The position numbers and the translations under genes were made by a program. DNA of 7,826 nt from an uncultured Dysosmobacter sp. (GTDB taxonomy: Bacteria; Bacillota; Clostridia; Oscillospirales; Oscillospiraceae): contig CAKSVQ010000105.1 in NCBI GenBank assembly GCA_934504065.1, positions 1-7,826 on the forward strand. Direction: 5' to 3'. Shown here one piece after another: positions 1 to 6,334 of the stretch. Position 1 is the stretch's first letter. Every line of letters begins with the position of its first letter. Below the pieces are notes generated by a model. It made no database searches. It was given only the letters and a program-made list of their open reading frames with translations, and had not been told where the DNA came from.

Positions 1-219
1 CACAACGCCATCATCGTTTCTGAGGAAGTCAAGCGCGGCAGCTATGCCGGCGAGCTTTCCGCTGAGATTTCTGAGGAACTGTTCGACGAACTGGACGCCC
101 CCATCGAGCGTGTGTGCGGCCTGAACATTGTTTCTCCGTTCAGCCCCGTGCTGGAGGACAAGAACTTCCCCCATCCTGACGACATCGTCAAGGCTGTCAA
201 GCGCGTGCTGAACAAGTGA
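1..219 (+). CDS. E1 component beta subunit of a 2-oxo acid / acetoin dehydrogenase complex (C-terminal part only)
   Basis: The first 72 codons of the window are open in frame 1 and end at TGA 217-219; the start lies upstream of the window. The translated part contains the block LDAPIERVCGLNIVSPFSPV (about residues 31-50 of the fragment), followed by LED and a helix ending VKRVLNK. This is the usual end of the transketolase C-terminal domain in PdhB/AcoB-type E1-beta subunits. In that family E1-alpha and E1-beta form a heterotetramer that uses thiamine diphosphate to decarboxylate a 2-oxo acid (or cleave acetoin) and reductively acylate the lipoyl arm of E2. The E2 start follows after 14 bases, so the two are surely co-transcribed. 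The fragment is too short to tell pyruvate, branched-chain and acetoin enzymes apart, so no symbol is given. Confidence 0.88.
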   Translation, partial: HNAIIVSEEVKRGSYAGELSAEISEELFDELDAPIERVCGLNIVSPFSPVLEDKNFPHPDDIVKAVKRVLNK

Positions 220-225
220 GGAGGG
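218..225 (+). promoter_or_regulatory. Ribosome binding site of the E2 gene
   Basis: GAGGAGGG overlaps the E1-beta stop codon (TGA 217-219) and lies 8 bases before the ATG at 234. The overlap of the stop codon with the Shine-Dalgarno sequence suggests translational coupling and fixes the E2 start. Confidence 0.8.
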
Positions 226-233
226 TACAATAA

Positions 234-1496
234 ATGGCTTACGAAGTATTGATGCCTCAGCTGGGCCTGACCATGGAAGAGGGCACCGTCTCTCAGTGGA
301 TCAAGCACGAAGGCGATGAGGTGAAGACGGGTGATGTGATCGTGGAGATCACCACCGATAAGCTGACCAATGAGGTCGCCAGCGAGCACGACGGCGTGCT
401 GCTGAAGATCGTGGCGCAGGAAGGCGAAGACATCCCCGTCAAGGGCCTGCTGTGCTATATCGGCCAGCCCGGCGAGGCCTTGGGCGACAGCGCTGCTCCC
501 GCAGCCGCCGCTCCTGCCGCTGCCGCTGAGGCTGCCCCTGCTGCCGCCGTTCCCGCTGCGGCCCCCGCGCCTGTGGCTTCCGCCAATGGCAAGCGCATCC
601 GCATTTCTCCTCTGGCCCGCAAGACCGCGGCCAAGCTGGGCGTTGACTATTCCGGCATTGCTGGTTCCGGCCCCTCTGGCCGTATCGTGGTGAAGGATAT
701 TCTGGCTGCCGCTGAGGCCCAGAAGAACGCCCCCGCTGCGGCTCCTGCTGCCGCTGCGGCCCCCGCCGCAAAGCCCGCCGCTCCCAAGAGCGCGCTGGAG
801 CTGATGGACGGCGACACCGTGGTGAAGCTGTCCGGCATGCGCAAGGTGGTCGCCGAGCGGATGCTTCAGTCCCACACCGAGATCCCGCCCGTCACCCAGA
901 ACATCAAGGTGGATGTCACCGAGCTGATGAAGTTCCGCAAGATGCTGCTGGCCCAGACTGGCAAGAAGTACTCTGTCAACGATCTGGTGCTCAAGGCCAT
1001 TGCCAAGTGCCTGACCCAGCACCCCGAGATCCTGGTGAGCTTCGACGAGGCCAACCATCAGATCATCCAGCGTGCGCATGTCAACATCGGCATGGCCGTG
1101 GCTCTGGACGCCGGCCTGATCACCCCCGTTATCCGCGACGCCGACAAGATGGGTCTCGACACCCTCTCTGCCACCGCCAAGGATCTGGCCGCCCGCGCCA
1201 AGGAGAACAAGCTCCTGCCCGACGAGTACAAGGGTTCCACCATTACGGTTTCCAATCTGGGTATGTTCGGCATTGAGACCTTCACTCCCATCATCAACCA
1301 GCCCGATTCCGTCATCGTCGGCGTCTGCGCCATCGAGGACGAGCTGCAGATGGACGATGAGGGCGCGATCAGCAAGCATCAGGTCATGCGCCTTTCTGTT
1401 ACGCTGGATCACCGCACGCTGGACGGCGCTGTGGTCGCCAAGTTCGAGATGGATCTGCGTGATCTGCTGCAGAATCCCATGAGCATCGTGCTGTAA
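234..1496 (+). CDS. Dihydrolipoamide acyltransferase (E2) of a 2-oxo acid / acetoin dehydrogenase complex
   Basis: A full-length 420-residue E2, the core that passes the acyl group from E1 to CoA. Residues 1-81 form one lipoyl domain with the lipoylation lysine K43 in the TTDKLTNEV turn. Residues 86-117 are an Ala/Pro-rich flexible linker. Residues 120-160 are the peripheral subunit-binding domain (RISPLARKTAAKLGVD, then GSGPSGRIVVKDI). A second Ala/Pro linker covers about 161-187, and the catalytic 2-oxoacid acyltransferase domain runs from about 195 to the end. It has SNLG at 340-343 and the active-site HRTLDG, with H393 and D397 as the family's catalytic His/Asp. Length and order are normal for a one-lipoyl E2. 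The start has an overlapping GAGGAGGG site and the MxxEVLMPQLG opening typical of the family. E3 follows after 16 bases. The acyl substrate (acetyl or other) is not settled; an AcoC-like acetoin enzyme is as likely as PdhC. Confidence 0.95.
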   Translation: MAYEVLMPQLGLTMEEGTVSQWIKHEGDEVKTGDVIVEITTDKLTNEVASEHDGVLLKIVAQEGEDIPVKGLLCYIGQPGEALGDSAAPAAAAPAAAAEAAPAAAVPAAAPAPVASANGKRIRISPLARKTAAKLGVDYSGIAGSGPSGRIVVKDILAAAEAQKNAPAAAPAAAAAPAAKPAAPKSALELMDGDTVVKLSGMRKVVAERMLQSHTEIPPVTQNIKVDVTELMKFRKMLLAQTGKKYSVNDLVLKAIAKCLTQHPEILVSFDEANHQIIQRAHVNIGMAVALDAGLITPVIRDADKMGLDTLSATAKDLAARAKENKLLPDEYKGSTITVSNLGMFGIETFTPIINQPDSVIVGVCAIEDELQMDDEGAISKHQVMRLSVTLDHRTLDGAVVAKFEMDLRDLLQNPMSIVL

Positions 1497-1497
1497 C

Positions 1498-1503
1498 AGG
1501 AGG
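1498..1503 (+). promoter_or_regulatory. Ribosome binding site of the E3 gene
   Basis: AGGAGG lies directly after the E2 stop (TAA 1494-1496), 9 bases before ATG 1513. This is canonical spacing and fixes the E3 start. Confidence 0.8.
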
Positions 1504-1512
1504 AAACAAGCA

Positions 1513-3243
1513 ATGGCTTTTGAATTGAAAATGCCCCAGCTGGGTCTGACCATGGAGGAGGGTACCGTCTCCAAGTGGGTCAAGCATGAGGGTGACGAAG
1601 TGAAGGTCGGCGATGTTGTGGTGGAGATCACCACCGATAAGCTGACCAATGAAGTGACCAGCGAGGCCGAGGGCACCATGCTGAAGATCGTGGCGCAGGA
1701 AGGCGACGATGTGCCCGTGAAGGGTACGCTGGCTTGGATCGGCAAGCCCGGCGAGGCTGTGGGCGATGCGCCCGCCGTCGCTCCCACGGCTGTGCCCTTT
1801 GCTCCCGCTCCTGCGGCGGCTCCTGCAAAGCCCGCCGGAGATACCAGCGTGATCGTCATCGGCGGTGGCCCCGGCGGTTATGTGGCGGCGATCCGTGCCG
1901 CGCAGTTGGGCGCCAAGGTCACCCTGATCGAAAAGCAGTATCTGGGCGGAACCTGCCTGAACGTGGGCTGCATCCCCACCAAGTGCCTGCTGCACTCTGC
2001 CGAGCTGGTGGAGGACATCAAGAATCAGGGCAAGGACATCGGCGTGGAAGTGGACGGCGTGAAGGTCAACTTCCAGCAGGTCATCGCCCATAAGAATGCC
2101 ATCTCCAAGCAGCTGACCAGCGGTGTTGCTGGCCTGTTGAAGATGAACAAGGTCAAGAAGATCGACGGTGAGGCCACTTTCGTGGGCGAGAAGAAGCTTT
2201 CTGTGAAGAAGGCGGACGGCACCACCGAGGAGATGACCGCCGATGCCATCATCGTGGCTACCGGCTCTGTCAACTCTCAGCCTCCCATCCCCGGCCTGAA
2301 GGAGAACCCCAACTGCATCGACTCCACCGGAGCACTGTCTCTGGAGAAGCTGCCCAAGACCATGGTGGTCATTGGCGGCGGCGTTATCGGTCTGGAGCTG
2401 GCTTGCGCTTACGCGGGCTTCGGCACCAAGATCACCGTGGTGGAAGCCATGGATCATATGCTGCCCATGCTGGACGGCGATCTGACCAAGATCGGTGTGG
2501 CCCACATGAAGAAGATGGGCATGGAGTTCAATCTGGAGTGCCCCGTGCAGTCTGTTGAGGAGTCTCCTGTGGGTGCCAAGGTGGTCTGCAAGAACAAGGC
2601 GGGCGAGACCGTCAGCTTTGAGGCGGAAAAGGTGCTGGTGGCTATCGGCCGTAAGGCGAACACCGCTTCTTTGAATCTGGAGGCTGGCAAGCTGGACAAT
2701 GACCGCGGCCGCATCATTGTCAACGACAAGATGGAGACCAGCGTGCCCGGCGTGTACGCCATCGGCGACTGCGTGCTGGGCCATGCCCAGCTGGCGCACA
2801 CCGCTTCCGCCATGGGCGAGGTTGCCGCAGAGAACATTATGGGTCAGGAAGCTCACTATGATGAGAAGACCAACCCCACCTGCGTGTACATCGAGCCTGA
2901 GGCTGCTTCCGTTGGTCTGACCGAAGAGCAGTGCAAGGCGCAGGGGCTCGACTATAAGGTCGGCAAGTTCCCCATGGCCGCCAACGGTAAGGCTCTGATC
3001 CTCAACGGCGGCGAGGGCATCGTGAAGATCATCGCGGGCAAGGAGTTCGGCGAAATCCTCGGTATGCACATCATCGGGCCCCGTGCCACCGACCTCATCT
3101 GCGAGGGCGCTCTGGCTATCGAGGGCGAGATGACGCTGGACGAGATCATTGCCACCATTCACTCTCACCCCACGGTCACTGAGACCATGCGTGAGGCTGC
3201 CCTGCAGGCGGAAAAGCGCGCCATCCATACCTCTAATAAGTAA
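1513..3243 (+). CDS. lpdA: Dihydrolipoyl dehydrogenase (E3) with an N-terminal lipoyl domain
   Basis: A 576-residue flavoprotein that reoxidises dihydrolipoyl groups with NAD+. It is about 100 residues longer than a plain E3 because residues 1-81 are a lipoyl domain (K43 in TTDKLTNEV), joined by an Ala/Pro linker (86-109). The E3 part follows: FAD-binding GGGPGG at 117-122, the redox disulfide C148/C153 in GGTCLNVGCIPTK, NAD-binding GGGVIG at 288-293, the second FAD motif AIGDC with D419, and the C-terminal interface domain with HPTVTE, in which H552 and E557 form the catalytic pair. All key residues are present. Lipoyl-bearing E3s are known in several bacterial pyruvate and acetoin complexes. 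The start at 1513 is set by AGGAGG at 1498-1503 and by alignment with the E2 lipoyl domain. It is the last gene of this operon; a terminator follows. Confidence 0.96.
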   Translation: MAFELKMPQLGLTMEEGTVSKWVKHEGDEVKVGDVVVEITTDKLTNEVTSEAEGTMLKIVAQEGDDVPVKGTLAWIGKPGEAVGDAPAVAPTAVPFAPAPAAAPAKPAGDTSVIVIGGGPGGYVAAIRAAQLGAKVTLIEKQYLGGTCLNVGCIPTKCLLHSAELVEDIKNQGKDIGVEVDGVKVNFQQVIAHKNAISKQLTSGVAGLLKMNKVKKIDGEATFVGEKKLSVKKADGTTEEMTADAIIVATGSVNSQPPIPGLKENPNCIDSTGALSLEKLPKTMVVIGGGVIGLELACAYAGFGTKITVVEAMDHMLPMLDGDLTKIGVAHMKKMGMEFNLECPVQSVEESPVGAKVVCKNKAGETVSFEAEKVLVAIGRKANTASLNLEAGKLDNDRGRIIVNDKMETSVPGVYAIGDCVLGHAQLAHTASAMGEVAAENIMGQEAHYDEKTNPTCVYIEPEAASVGLTEEQCKAQGLDYKVGKFPMAANGKALILNGGEGIVKIIAGKEFGEILGMHIIGPRATDLICEGALAIEGEMTLDEIIATIHSHPTVTETMREAALQAEKRAIHTSNK

Positions 3244-3284
3244 ACGAGCTTAGGGAATGGTCTCTGGGCTATTCCTTCAACGTG

Positions 3285-3323
3285 AGAGACCCGAGGCTTG
3301 TCACTTCGGGTCTCTTATCTTCT
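3285..3323 (+). terminator. Hairpin terminator after the dehydrogenase operon
   Basis: AGAGACCCGA (3285-3294) and TCGGGTCTCT (3306-3315) are perfect 10-base complements, extendable by a G-U and a G-C pair to a 7-base loop. A moderately T-rich stretch (TATCTTCT) follows, so termination may be incomplete. The hairpin starts 42 bases after the E3 stop and ends 35 bases before the next gene. The 5' arm has a second possible partner upstream, GGTCTCT at 3259-3265 (see findings). Confidence 0.65.
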
Positions 3324-3349
3324 AAAGACAGGTGGAGGAACCATCCGGT

Positions 3350-4072
3350 ATGAGCAATCAGAAAAAAAAGAGCAGGGAAGAGCGAATGATCGAGGCCGAG
3401 GGTGCCCGGATCTTCGGAAAGCACGTTTCGAAGGAGAAGGGGATCGCGCTGCTGGCGGCATCGCTGCTTGCCTGTGCGTTGCCCATGGCGCTGGGGGCCC
3501 GGATGTGGGCACAGATCCCGGAGATCGTGGAAAGCGGTCTCATCGGGCCGGACGGCAAGGATGATTCCATCCCCCGCTGGATGGTGGCGTTTGGACTGCC
3601 GGGGCTGATGTGCCTTTTAAACTTTCTGGCCCATATGCAGCTTTGGCTCAATCAAAAGCACATGACCGTGCCCAAGCCCGCCGTTCGGCTGGTGGGCCGC
3701 TGGGGATTTCCCATTCTTTCGGTGATCTTCTGCAGCGGTATGATCCGCCAGTCCGTGGGTGAGAAGGCGCTGACGCTGCCTTTTGTCGCCCCCTGCGCTC
3801 TGGGCCTTCTGCTGATGCTGCTGGGGTCCCATATGTGGGACTGCCCCAAGGACGCAAGACTGGCCCTGCGCATCGGCGGGTGCGAGCATAACGACGCGGC
3901 GTGGAAGGCCCTGCACCGCTTTGCGGGTGTGGTCTGGCTGGCGGCGGGACTGGTGGTCATCGCGGGGGTCATGGTGACCTCCACGGCGAGTTTGACCATG
4001 GCTGTGGTCGTGCTGGCGGCGCTGCTGGCCCCGGCGGTTTATGTCCGCTTTTTGCCCCAGCGTCTGGGGTGA
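3350..4072 (+). CDS. SdpI-family (DUF1648/SdpI-like) integral membrane protein
   Basis: A 240-residue membrane protein. After a charged, Lys/Arg/Glu-rich N-terminus (1-30), hydrophobic segments lie at about 31-50, 79-99, 118-132, 143-160, 192-209 and 213-231, giving five or six membrane spans. Between the first two is a loop with IPEIVESG, then GKDDSIPRW and a proline in the next span, which resembles the DUF1648 pattern. The second half has a span ending in LGSHMW, then a polar loop with N181, AAWKALHRFAG (183-193) and more spans, matching the layout of the SdpI domain. In Bacillus subtilis SdpI gives immunity to the SdpC toxin and signals to the repressor SdpR, but most SdpI-like proteins in Clostridia have no known role. 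No toxin or ArsR-type repressor is adjacent here. The start at 3350 follows GGAGG at 3334-3338; an in-frame GTG at 3332 would overlap that site. Codon use is less optimised than in the dehydrogenase genes, suggesting low expression. The family call rests on motif layout only. Confidence 0.7.
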   Translation: MSNQKKKSREERMIEAEGARIFGKHVSKEKGIALLAASLLACALPMALGARMWAQIPEIVESGLIGPDGKDDSIPRWMVAFGLPGLMCLLNFLAHMQLWLNQKHMTVPKPAVRLVGRWGFPILSVIFCSGMIRQSVGEKALTLPFVAPCALGLLLMLLGSHMWDCPKDARLALRIGGCEHNDAAWKALHRFAGVVWLAAGLVVIAGVMVTSTASLTMAVVVLAALLAPAVYVRFLPQRLG

Positions 4073-4262
4073 GTGCCGGCGGTTTGCCGCGATGTCTTAA
4101 AAAAGGGGATAGTGCACGGAAAATTTGTACAATTCAACAAGGTTTTCCTCTGCTTTTTGGAGGCCGGATGTACACGTTGCACTTGAATAAACCACAATAA
4201 AGTGTTAAAGTAATACCGTAAGAAAGCACAGAAAAAGTTCGCGGAAACAGCAGAAATTGGCC
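4073..4262. other. AT-rich intergenic region upstream of the TRAP operon promoter
   Basis: No gene is supported here. The segment is clearly richer in A+T than its surroundings. Visible elements are a weak GCGG/CCGC hairpin just after the SdpI-like gene (4079-4090) without a T-tract, the 8-base palindrome TTGTACAA (4125-4132), the sequence TGTACACGTT (4169-4178) that is nearly repeated at the TRAP promoter, and a CACTT/AAGTG inverted repeat (4180-4204). These could be regulator sites; none matches a named operator closely enough to assign. Confidence 0.5.
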
Positions 4263-4291
4263 TTGCCAACAGGGCAATGCTATGGTATACT
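4263..4291 (+). promoter_or_regulatory. Predicted sigma-A promoter of the TRAP operon, extended -10 type
   Basis: TTGCCA (4263-4268; 4 of 6 to TTGACA) and TATACT (4286-4291; 5 of 6 to TATAAT) are separated by exactly 17 bases, and TG at 4283-4284 gives an extended -10. Transcription would begin near 4298, leaving a leader of about 186 bases before dctQ. The -35 sits in a TTGCC/GGCAA inverted repeat (4263-4277) that could bind a regulator. Confidence 0.7.
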
Positions 4292-4305
4292 TGTCCACGT
4301 TAACA
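4292..4305 (+). promoter_or_regulatory. Candidate cre / LacI-family operator at the predicted transcription start
   Basis: TGTCCACGTTAACA matches the cre consensus TGWNANCGNTNWCA at every specified position except one (C instead of A at position 5). It has the dyad form TGT-N2-ACGT-N2-ACA with a central CG, as LacI/CcpA-type regulators prefer. It begins right after the -10 and covers the predicted start site, so a bound protein would repress. Whether CcpA or a local LacI-type regulator binds is unknown; no regulator gene is in the window. Confidence 0.45.
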
Positions 4306-4326
4306 GAAACTTAAAATGTTTTCTGT

Positions 4327-4357
4327 GGAGCGGGCGGGACTGCTCCGCTGATTTTTT
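4327..4357 (+). terminator. Possible attenuator hairpin in the TRAP operon leader
   Basis: Two overlapping stems are possible: GGAGCGG (4327-4333) with CTGCTCC (4340-4346, one G-U), or AGCGG (4329-4333) with CCGCT (4345-4349). Six Ts (4352-4357) follow two bases after the second stem, as in an intrinsic terminator. It lies about 30 bases into the predicted transcript and 127 bases before dctQ, so if active it would be an attenuator. AGCGG at 4373-4377 could pair instead with CCGCT and break it. No known riboswitch or T-box signature was recognised. Confidence 0.35.
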
Positions 4358-4483
4358 GCCCATCGTTGGGAGAGCGGCGGGCGGAAGCTGCGGCGGGTCT
4401 AGCTTGCAGAAATTGGAAGAAAGCTGCGGCTTTTTTCCGCGTCCCCCGGCTTGGGGACGAGAAAAAAGGAAGGGATTGATTGC
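4358..4483 (+). other. GC-rich structured 5' leader of dctQ
   Basis: Untranslated leader with no supported gene. AAGCTGCGGC occurs twice (4385-4394 and 4421-4430). CGTCCCC (4440-4446) and GGGGACG (4453-4459) form a perfect 7-base-pair stem with a 6-base loop, just before the ribosome binding site AAGGAAGGG (4466-4474). This stem may protect the 5' end or affect initiation. It is followed by A residues rather than Ts, so it is not a plus-strand terminator. Confidence 0.45.
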
Positions 4484-4996
4484 ATGAAAGCCTACAAAAA
4501 GATCATGGGCGCTGTGGCTGAGATTGAGAAAATCATCATGAGTCTCATCTTGGTCGTCGTGACCGCGATCACCTTTGTAAACGTGGTCGTTCGTAAATTG
4601 AGCGACAGCCAGTTTGCATGGACAGAGGAGCTGGTCATCAACCTGTTCGTGTTGCTGATCATGATGGGCTGCGCGCTGTGCGCGCGGGAAGGCAGCCTGA
4701 TCAGCCTCTCTCTGGTCTTTGACCGCCTGAAGGTCAAGGGCAAAAAAGTTTTTGTTACGATCATTACGGTTGCCAATACGGTGTTTTGGGTGCTGCTGCT
4801 CAAGACGGGCGTGGACAAGGTCATTGCCCAGATGGGCAACGGCAAGCGCACGTTCTCTCTGGGCTGGCCGGAGTGGGTATTTACCATTTTCCTGCCCATC
4901 GGTGCGGTGTTCCTGATCCTGCACACCATTGAATTTCTGGTGGATGTGCTGAGCAACAATGCGGACTGTGTCAAAACGGAAGGAGAAAATGACTGA
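4484..4996 (+). CDS. dctQ: TRAP transporter small permease subunit (DctQ family)
   Basis: A 170-residue membrane protein with the four-span layout of DctQ: hydrophobic segments at about 17-36, 50-67, 89-106 and 130-151. Family marks include R37, WTEE at 46-49 before the second span, the FDRL loop at 79-82, and GWPEW (127-131) with P138/G140 leading into the last span. In TRAP systems DctQ binds the large permease DctM and helps the solute-binding protein dock; uptake is driven by an ion gradient. The start at 4484 has AAGGAAGGG 9 bases upstream and gives the family's normal length; an in-frame TTG at 4451 would fall inside the leader hairpin. Its stop overlaps the dctM start by one base (TGATG), indicating translational coupling. 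The subfamily and substrate cannot be read from this subunit. Confidence 0.93.
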   Translation: MKAYKKIMGAVAEIEKIIMSLILVVVTAITFVNVVVRKLSDSQFAWTEELVINLFVLLIMMGCALCAREGSLISLSLVFDRLKVKGKKVFVTIITVANTVFWVLLLKTGVDKVIAQMGNGKRTFSLGWPEWVFTIFLPIGAVFLILHTIEFLVDVLSNNADCVKTEGEND

Positions 4997-6312
4997 TGAT
5001 TAATATTATTCTGTTCGGCTCCTTCTTTGTGATGCTGTTTTTGAACATCCCCATCTGCGTCAGTTTGGGTATGTCCTCCATTTTCGCCATGCTGTATTCC
5101 GGCGATAAACTGTCCGTTGTTCCTACCAACGTCTATAACGGCATGGCAAAGTTCCTGCTGCTGGCTATTCCGTTCTTCGTCCTCTCTGGCAACATCATGG
5201 CCAAGGCCGGTATCTCTACCCGTCTGGTGCAGTTCATCGATGACTGCATCGGCCATCGCCGCGGCGGCATTGCCATTGTGTGCGTGGTGGTTGCCTGCTT
5301 CTTCGGCGCGATCTCCGGTTCCGGCCCGGCTACCGTGGCGGCTCTGGGCATCATTCTGATCCCCGCCATGATCAACCGCGGCGGCTTCTCCGCGCCGTTC
5401 TCCTCTGCCATGATGGCGACCGCCTCTTCCATCGCCATTGTTATCCCTCCCTCTATCGCATTCGTGGTGTACGCCTCCATCACTGGCGTGTCCGTGGGCG
5501 ATATGTTCATGGGCGGTATTCTCCCCGGCATCATGATGGGCCTTGCTCTGGTCATCATCATCATGATCGAGGTTCGCCGCAAGAACCTGCCTGCTTCCCG
5601 TACTAAGGCTTCTTGGGGCGAGCGCTGGAAGTCCTTCCGCACCGCGTTCTGGGGCTTCCTGATGCCCGTGATCATTCTGGGCGGCATCTATGGCGGTATC
5701 TTCACTCCCACCGAGGCCGCTGCCGTTTCCGTGGTGTACGGCCTGATTGTTGGCCTGTTCATTTACCGCGAGGTCAAGCTGCGCGACTTGTATGATCTGC
5801 TGGTCGATTCCGGCAAGACCACCGGTGGCATCATGCTCATCATCGGCGCCGCCACGCTGTTCTCTTACATTTGCACCGTGCATGGCATTTCCGGTGCCGC
5901 GCAGAACCTGCTGCTGTCCATTTCCGGCAACAAGTATGTGTTCCTGCTGATCGTCAACGTGATCTTCCTGATCGCCGGCTGCTTCGTGGACGCCAACTCC
6001 GCAATGTACATCTTTATTCCCATTATGTTCCCCGTTGCCAAGCAGTTGGGTATTGATCCCATCCACTTCGGCGTGCTCTCCACCGTGAACCTTGCCATCG
6101 GCCAGGTGACTCCTCCCGTGGGTGTGAACCTGTTCGTGGCTATCGGTGTGAGCAGCAAGCTGCAGGACGTGAAGGACAAGACCCGCGTGACCATCGAGAC
6201 TATTTCCAAGGCGGTGTGGCCCATGATTCTGGCCTGCGTGATCACGCTGCTGATCGTCACCTACATCCCCATCTTCTCCACGATCTTTGTCGGCGCTGCT
6301 GCTGCCGCCTGA
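4996..6312 (+). CDS. dctM: TRAP transporter large permease subunit (DctM family)
   Basis: A 438-residue, almost wholly hydrophobic protein of about 12 membrane segments, the usual length for DctM, the transport channel of TRAP systems. Signature stretches are all present: LLAIPFFVLSGNIMAKAG near residue 54, GAISGSGPATVAALG at 104-118, IPPS at 150-153, GGILPG just beyond, PTEAAAV at 238-244, and the second-half repeat NLAIGQVTPPVGVN at 365-378. The two halves carry the inverted-repeat elevator fold known for this family, with paired PP-containing hairpins (151-152 and 373-374). The ATG at 4996 overlaps the dctQ stop and is served by GGAAGGA at 4979-4985. Codon use is strongly optimised, more so than in dctQ. 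A hairpin pair separates it from dctP. The substrate is probably an organic acid, not specified. Confidence 0.96.
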   Translation: MINIILFGSFFVMLFLNIPICVSLGMSSIFAMLYSGDKLSVVPTNVYNGMAKFLLLAIPFFVLSGNIMAKAGISTRLVQFIDDCIGHRRGGIAIVCVVVACFFGAISGSGPATVAALGIILIPAMINRGGFSAPFSSAMMATASSIAIVIPPSIAFVVYASITGVSVGDMFMGGILPGIMMGLALVIIIMIEVRRKNLPASRTKASWGERWKSFRTAFWGFLMPVIILGGIYGGIFTPTEAAAVSVVYGLIVGLFIYREVKLRDLYDLLVDSGKTTGGIMLIIGAATLFSYICTVHGISGAAQNLLLSISGNKYVFLLIVNVIFLIAGCFVDANSAMYIFIPIMFPVAKQLGIDPIHFGVLSTVNLAIGQVTPPVGVNLFVAIGVSSKLQDVKDKTRVTIETISKAVWPMILACVITLLIVTYIPIFSTIFVGAAAAA

Positions 6313-6334
6313 TCGTCCCATCACCTGTTCTGCG

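Noticed and set aside
86..1000. Ala/Pro-rich repeats within E2 (DNA about 489-590 and 711-795) as a possible tandem repeat or CRISPR-like array
   Set aside because: They encode the flexible inter-domain linkers normal for E2 proteins; there are no regular repeat-spacer units here or elsewhere in the window.
42..1859. A very long open frame on the minus strand (about 600 codons), with similar ones at 1399-3228, 4492-6408 and 6336-7454
   Set aside because: These lie antisense to well-identified genes and arise because the real genes almost never use TTA, CTA or TCA codons. Their translations are low-complexity and rich in His, Gly, Gln and Asp, with no recognisable domain.
1..3243. Assigning the complex firmly to pyruvate or to acetoin
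   Set aside because: E1-alpha and most of E1-beta, which carry the substrate-determining residues, are outside the window; E2 and E3 alone do not decide it.
3332..3349. GTG at 3332 as the start of the SdpI-like protein
   Set aside because: It overlaps the GGAGG site at 3334-3338 that fits the ATG at 3350, and there is no good ribosome binding site before it.
4168..4200. A 10-codon open frame with GGAGG four bases upstream
   Set aside because: It is very short with too tight a spacing, lies upstream of the better promoter and shows no feature of a known leader peptide; it may be chance.
4316..4351. An 11-codon frame (MFSVERAGLLR) overlapping the possible attenuator hairpin, as a leader peptide
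   Set aside because: There is no Shine-Dalgarno sequence before it and no run of regulatory codons. The overlap with the hairpin is suggestive but not enough to call it.
4451..4483. TTG at 4451 as the start of dctQ
   Set aside because: It falls inside a hairpin and lacks a ribosome binding site; ATG 4484 has AAGGAAGGG at good spacing and gives a normal DctQ N-terminus.
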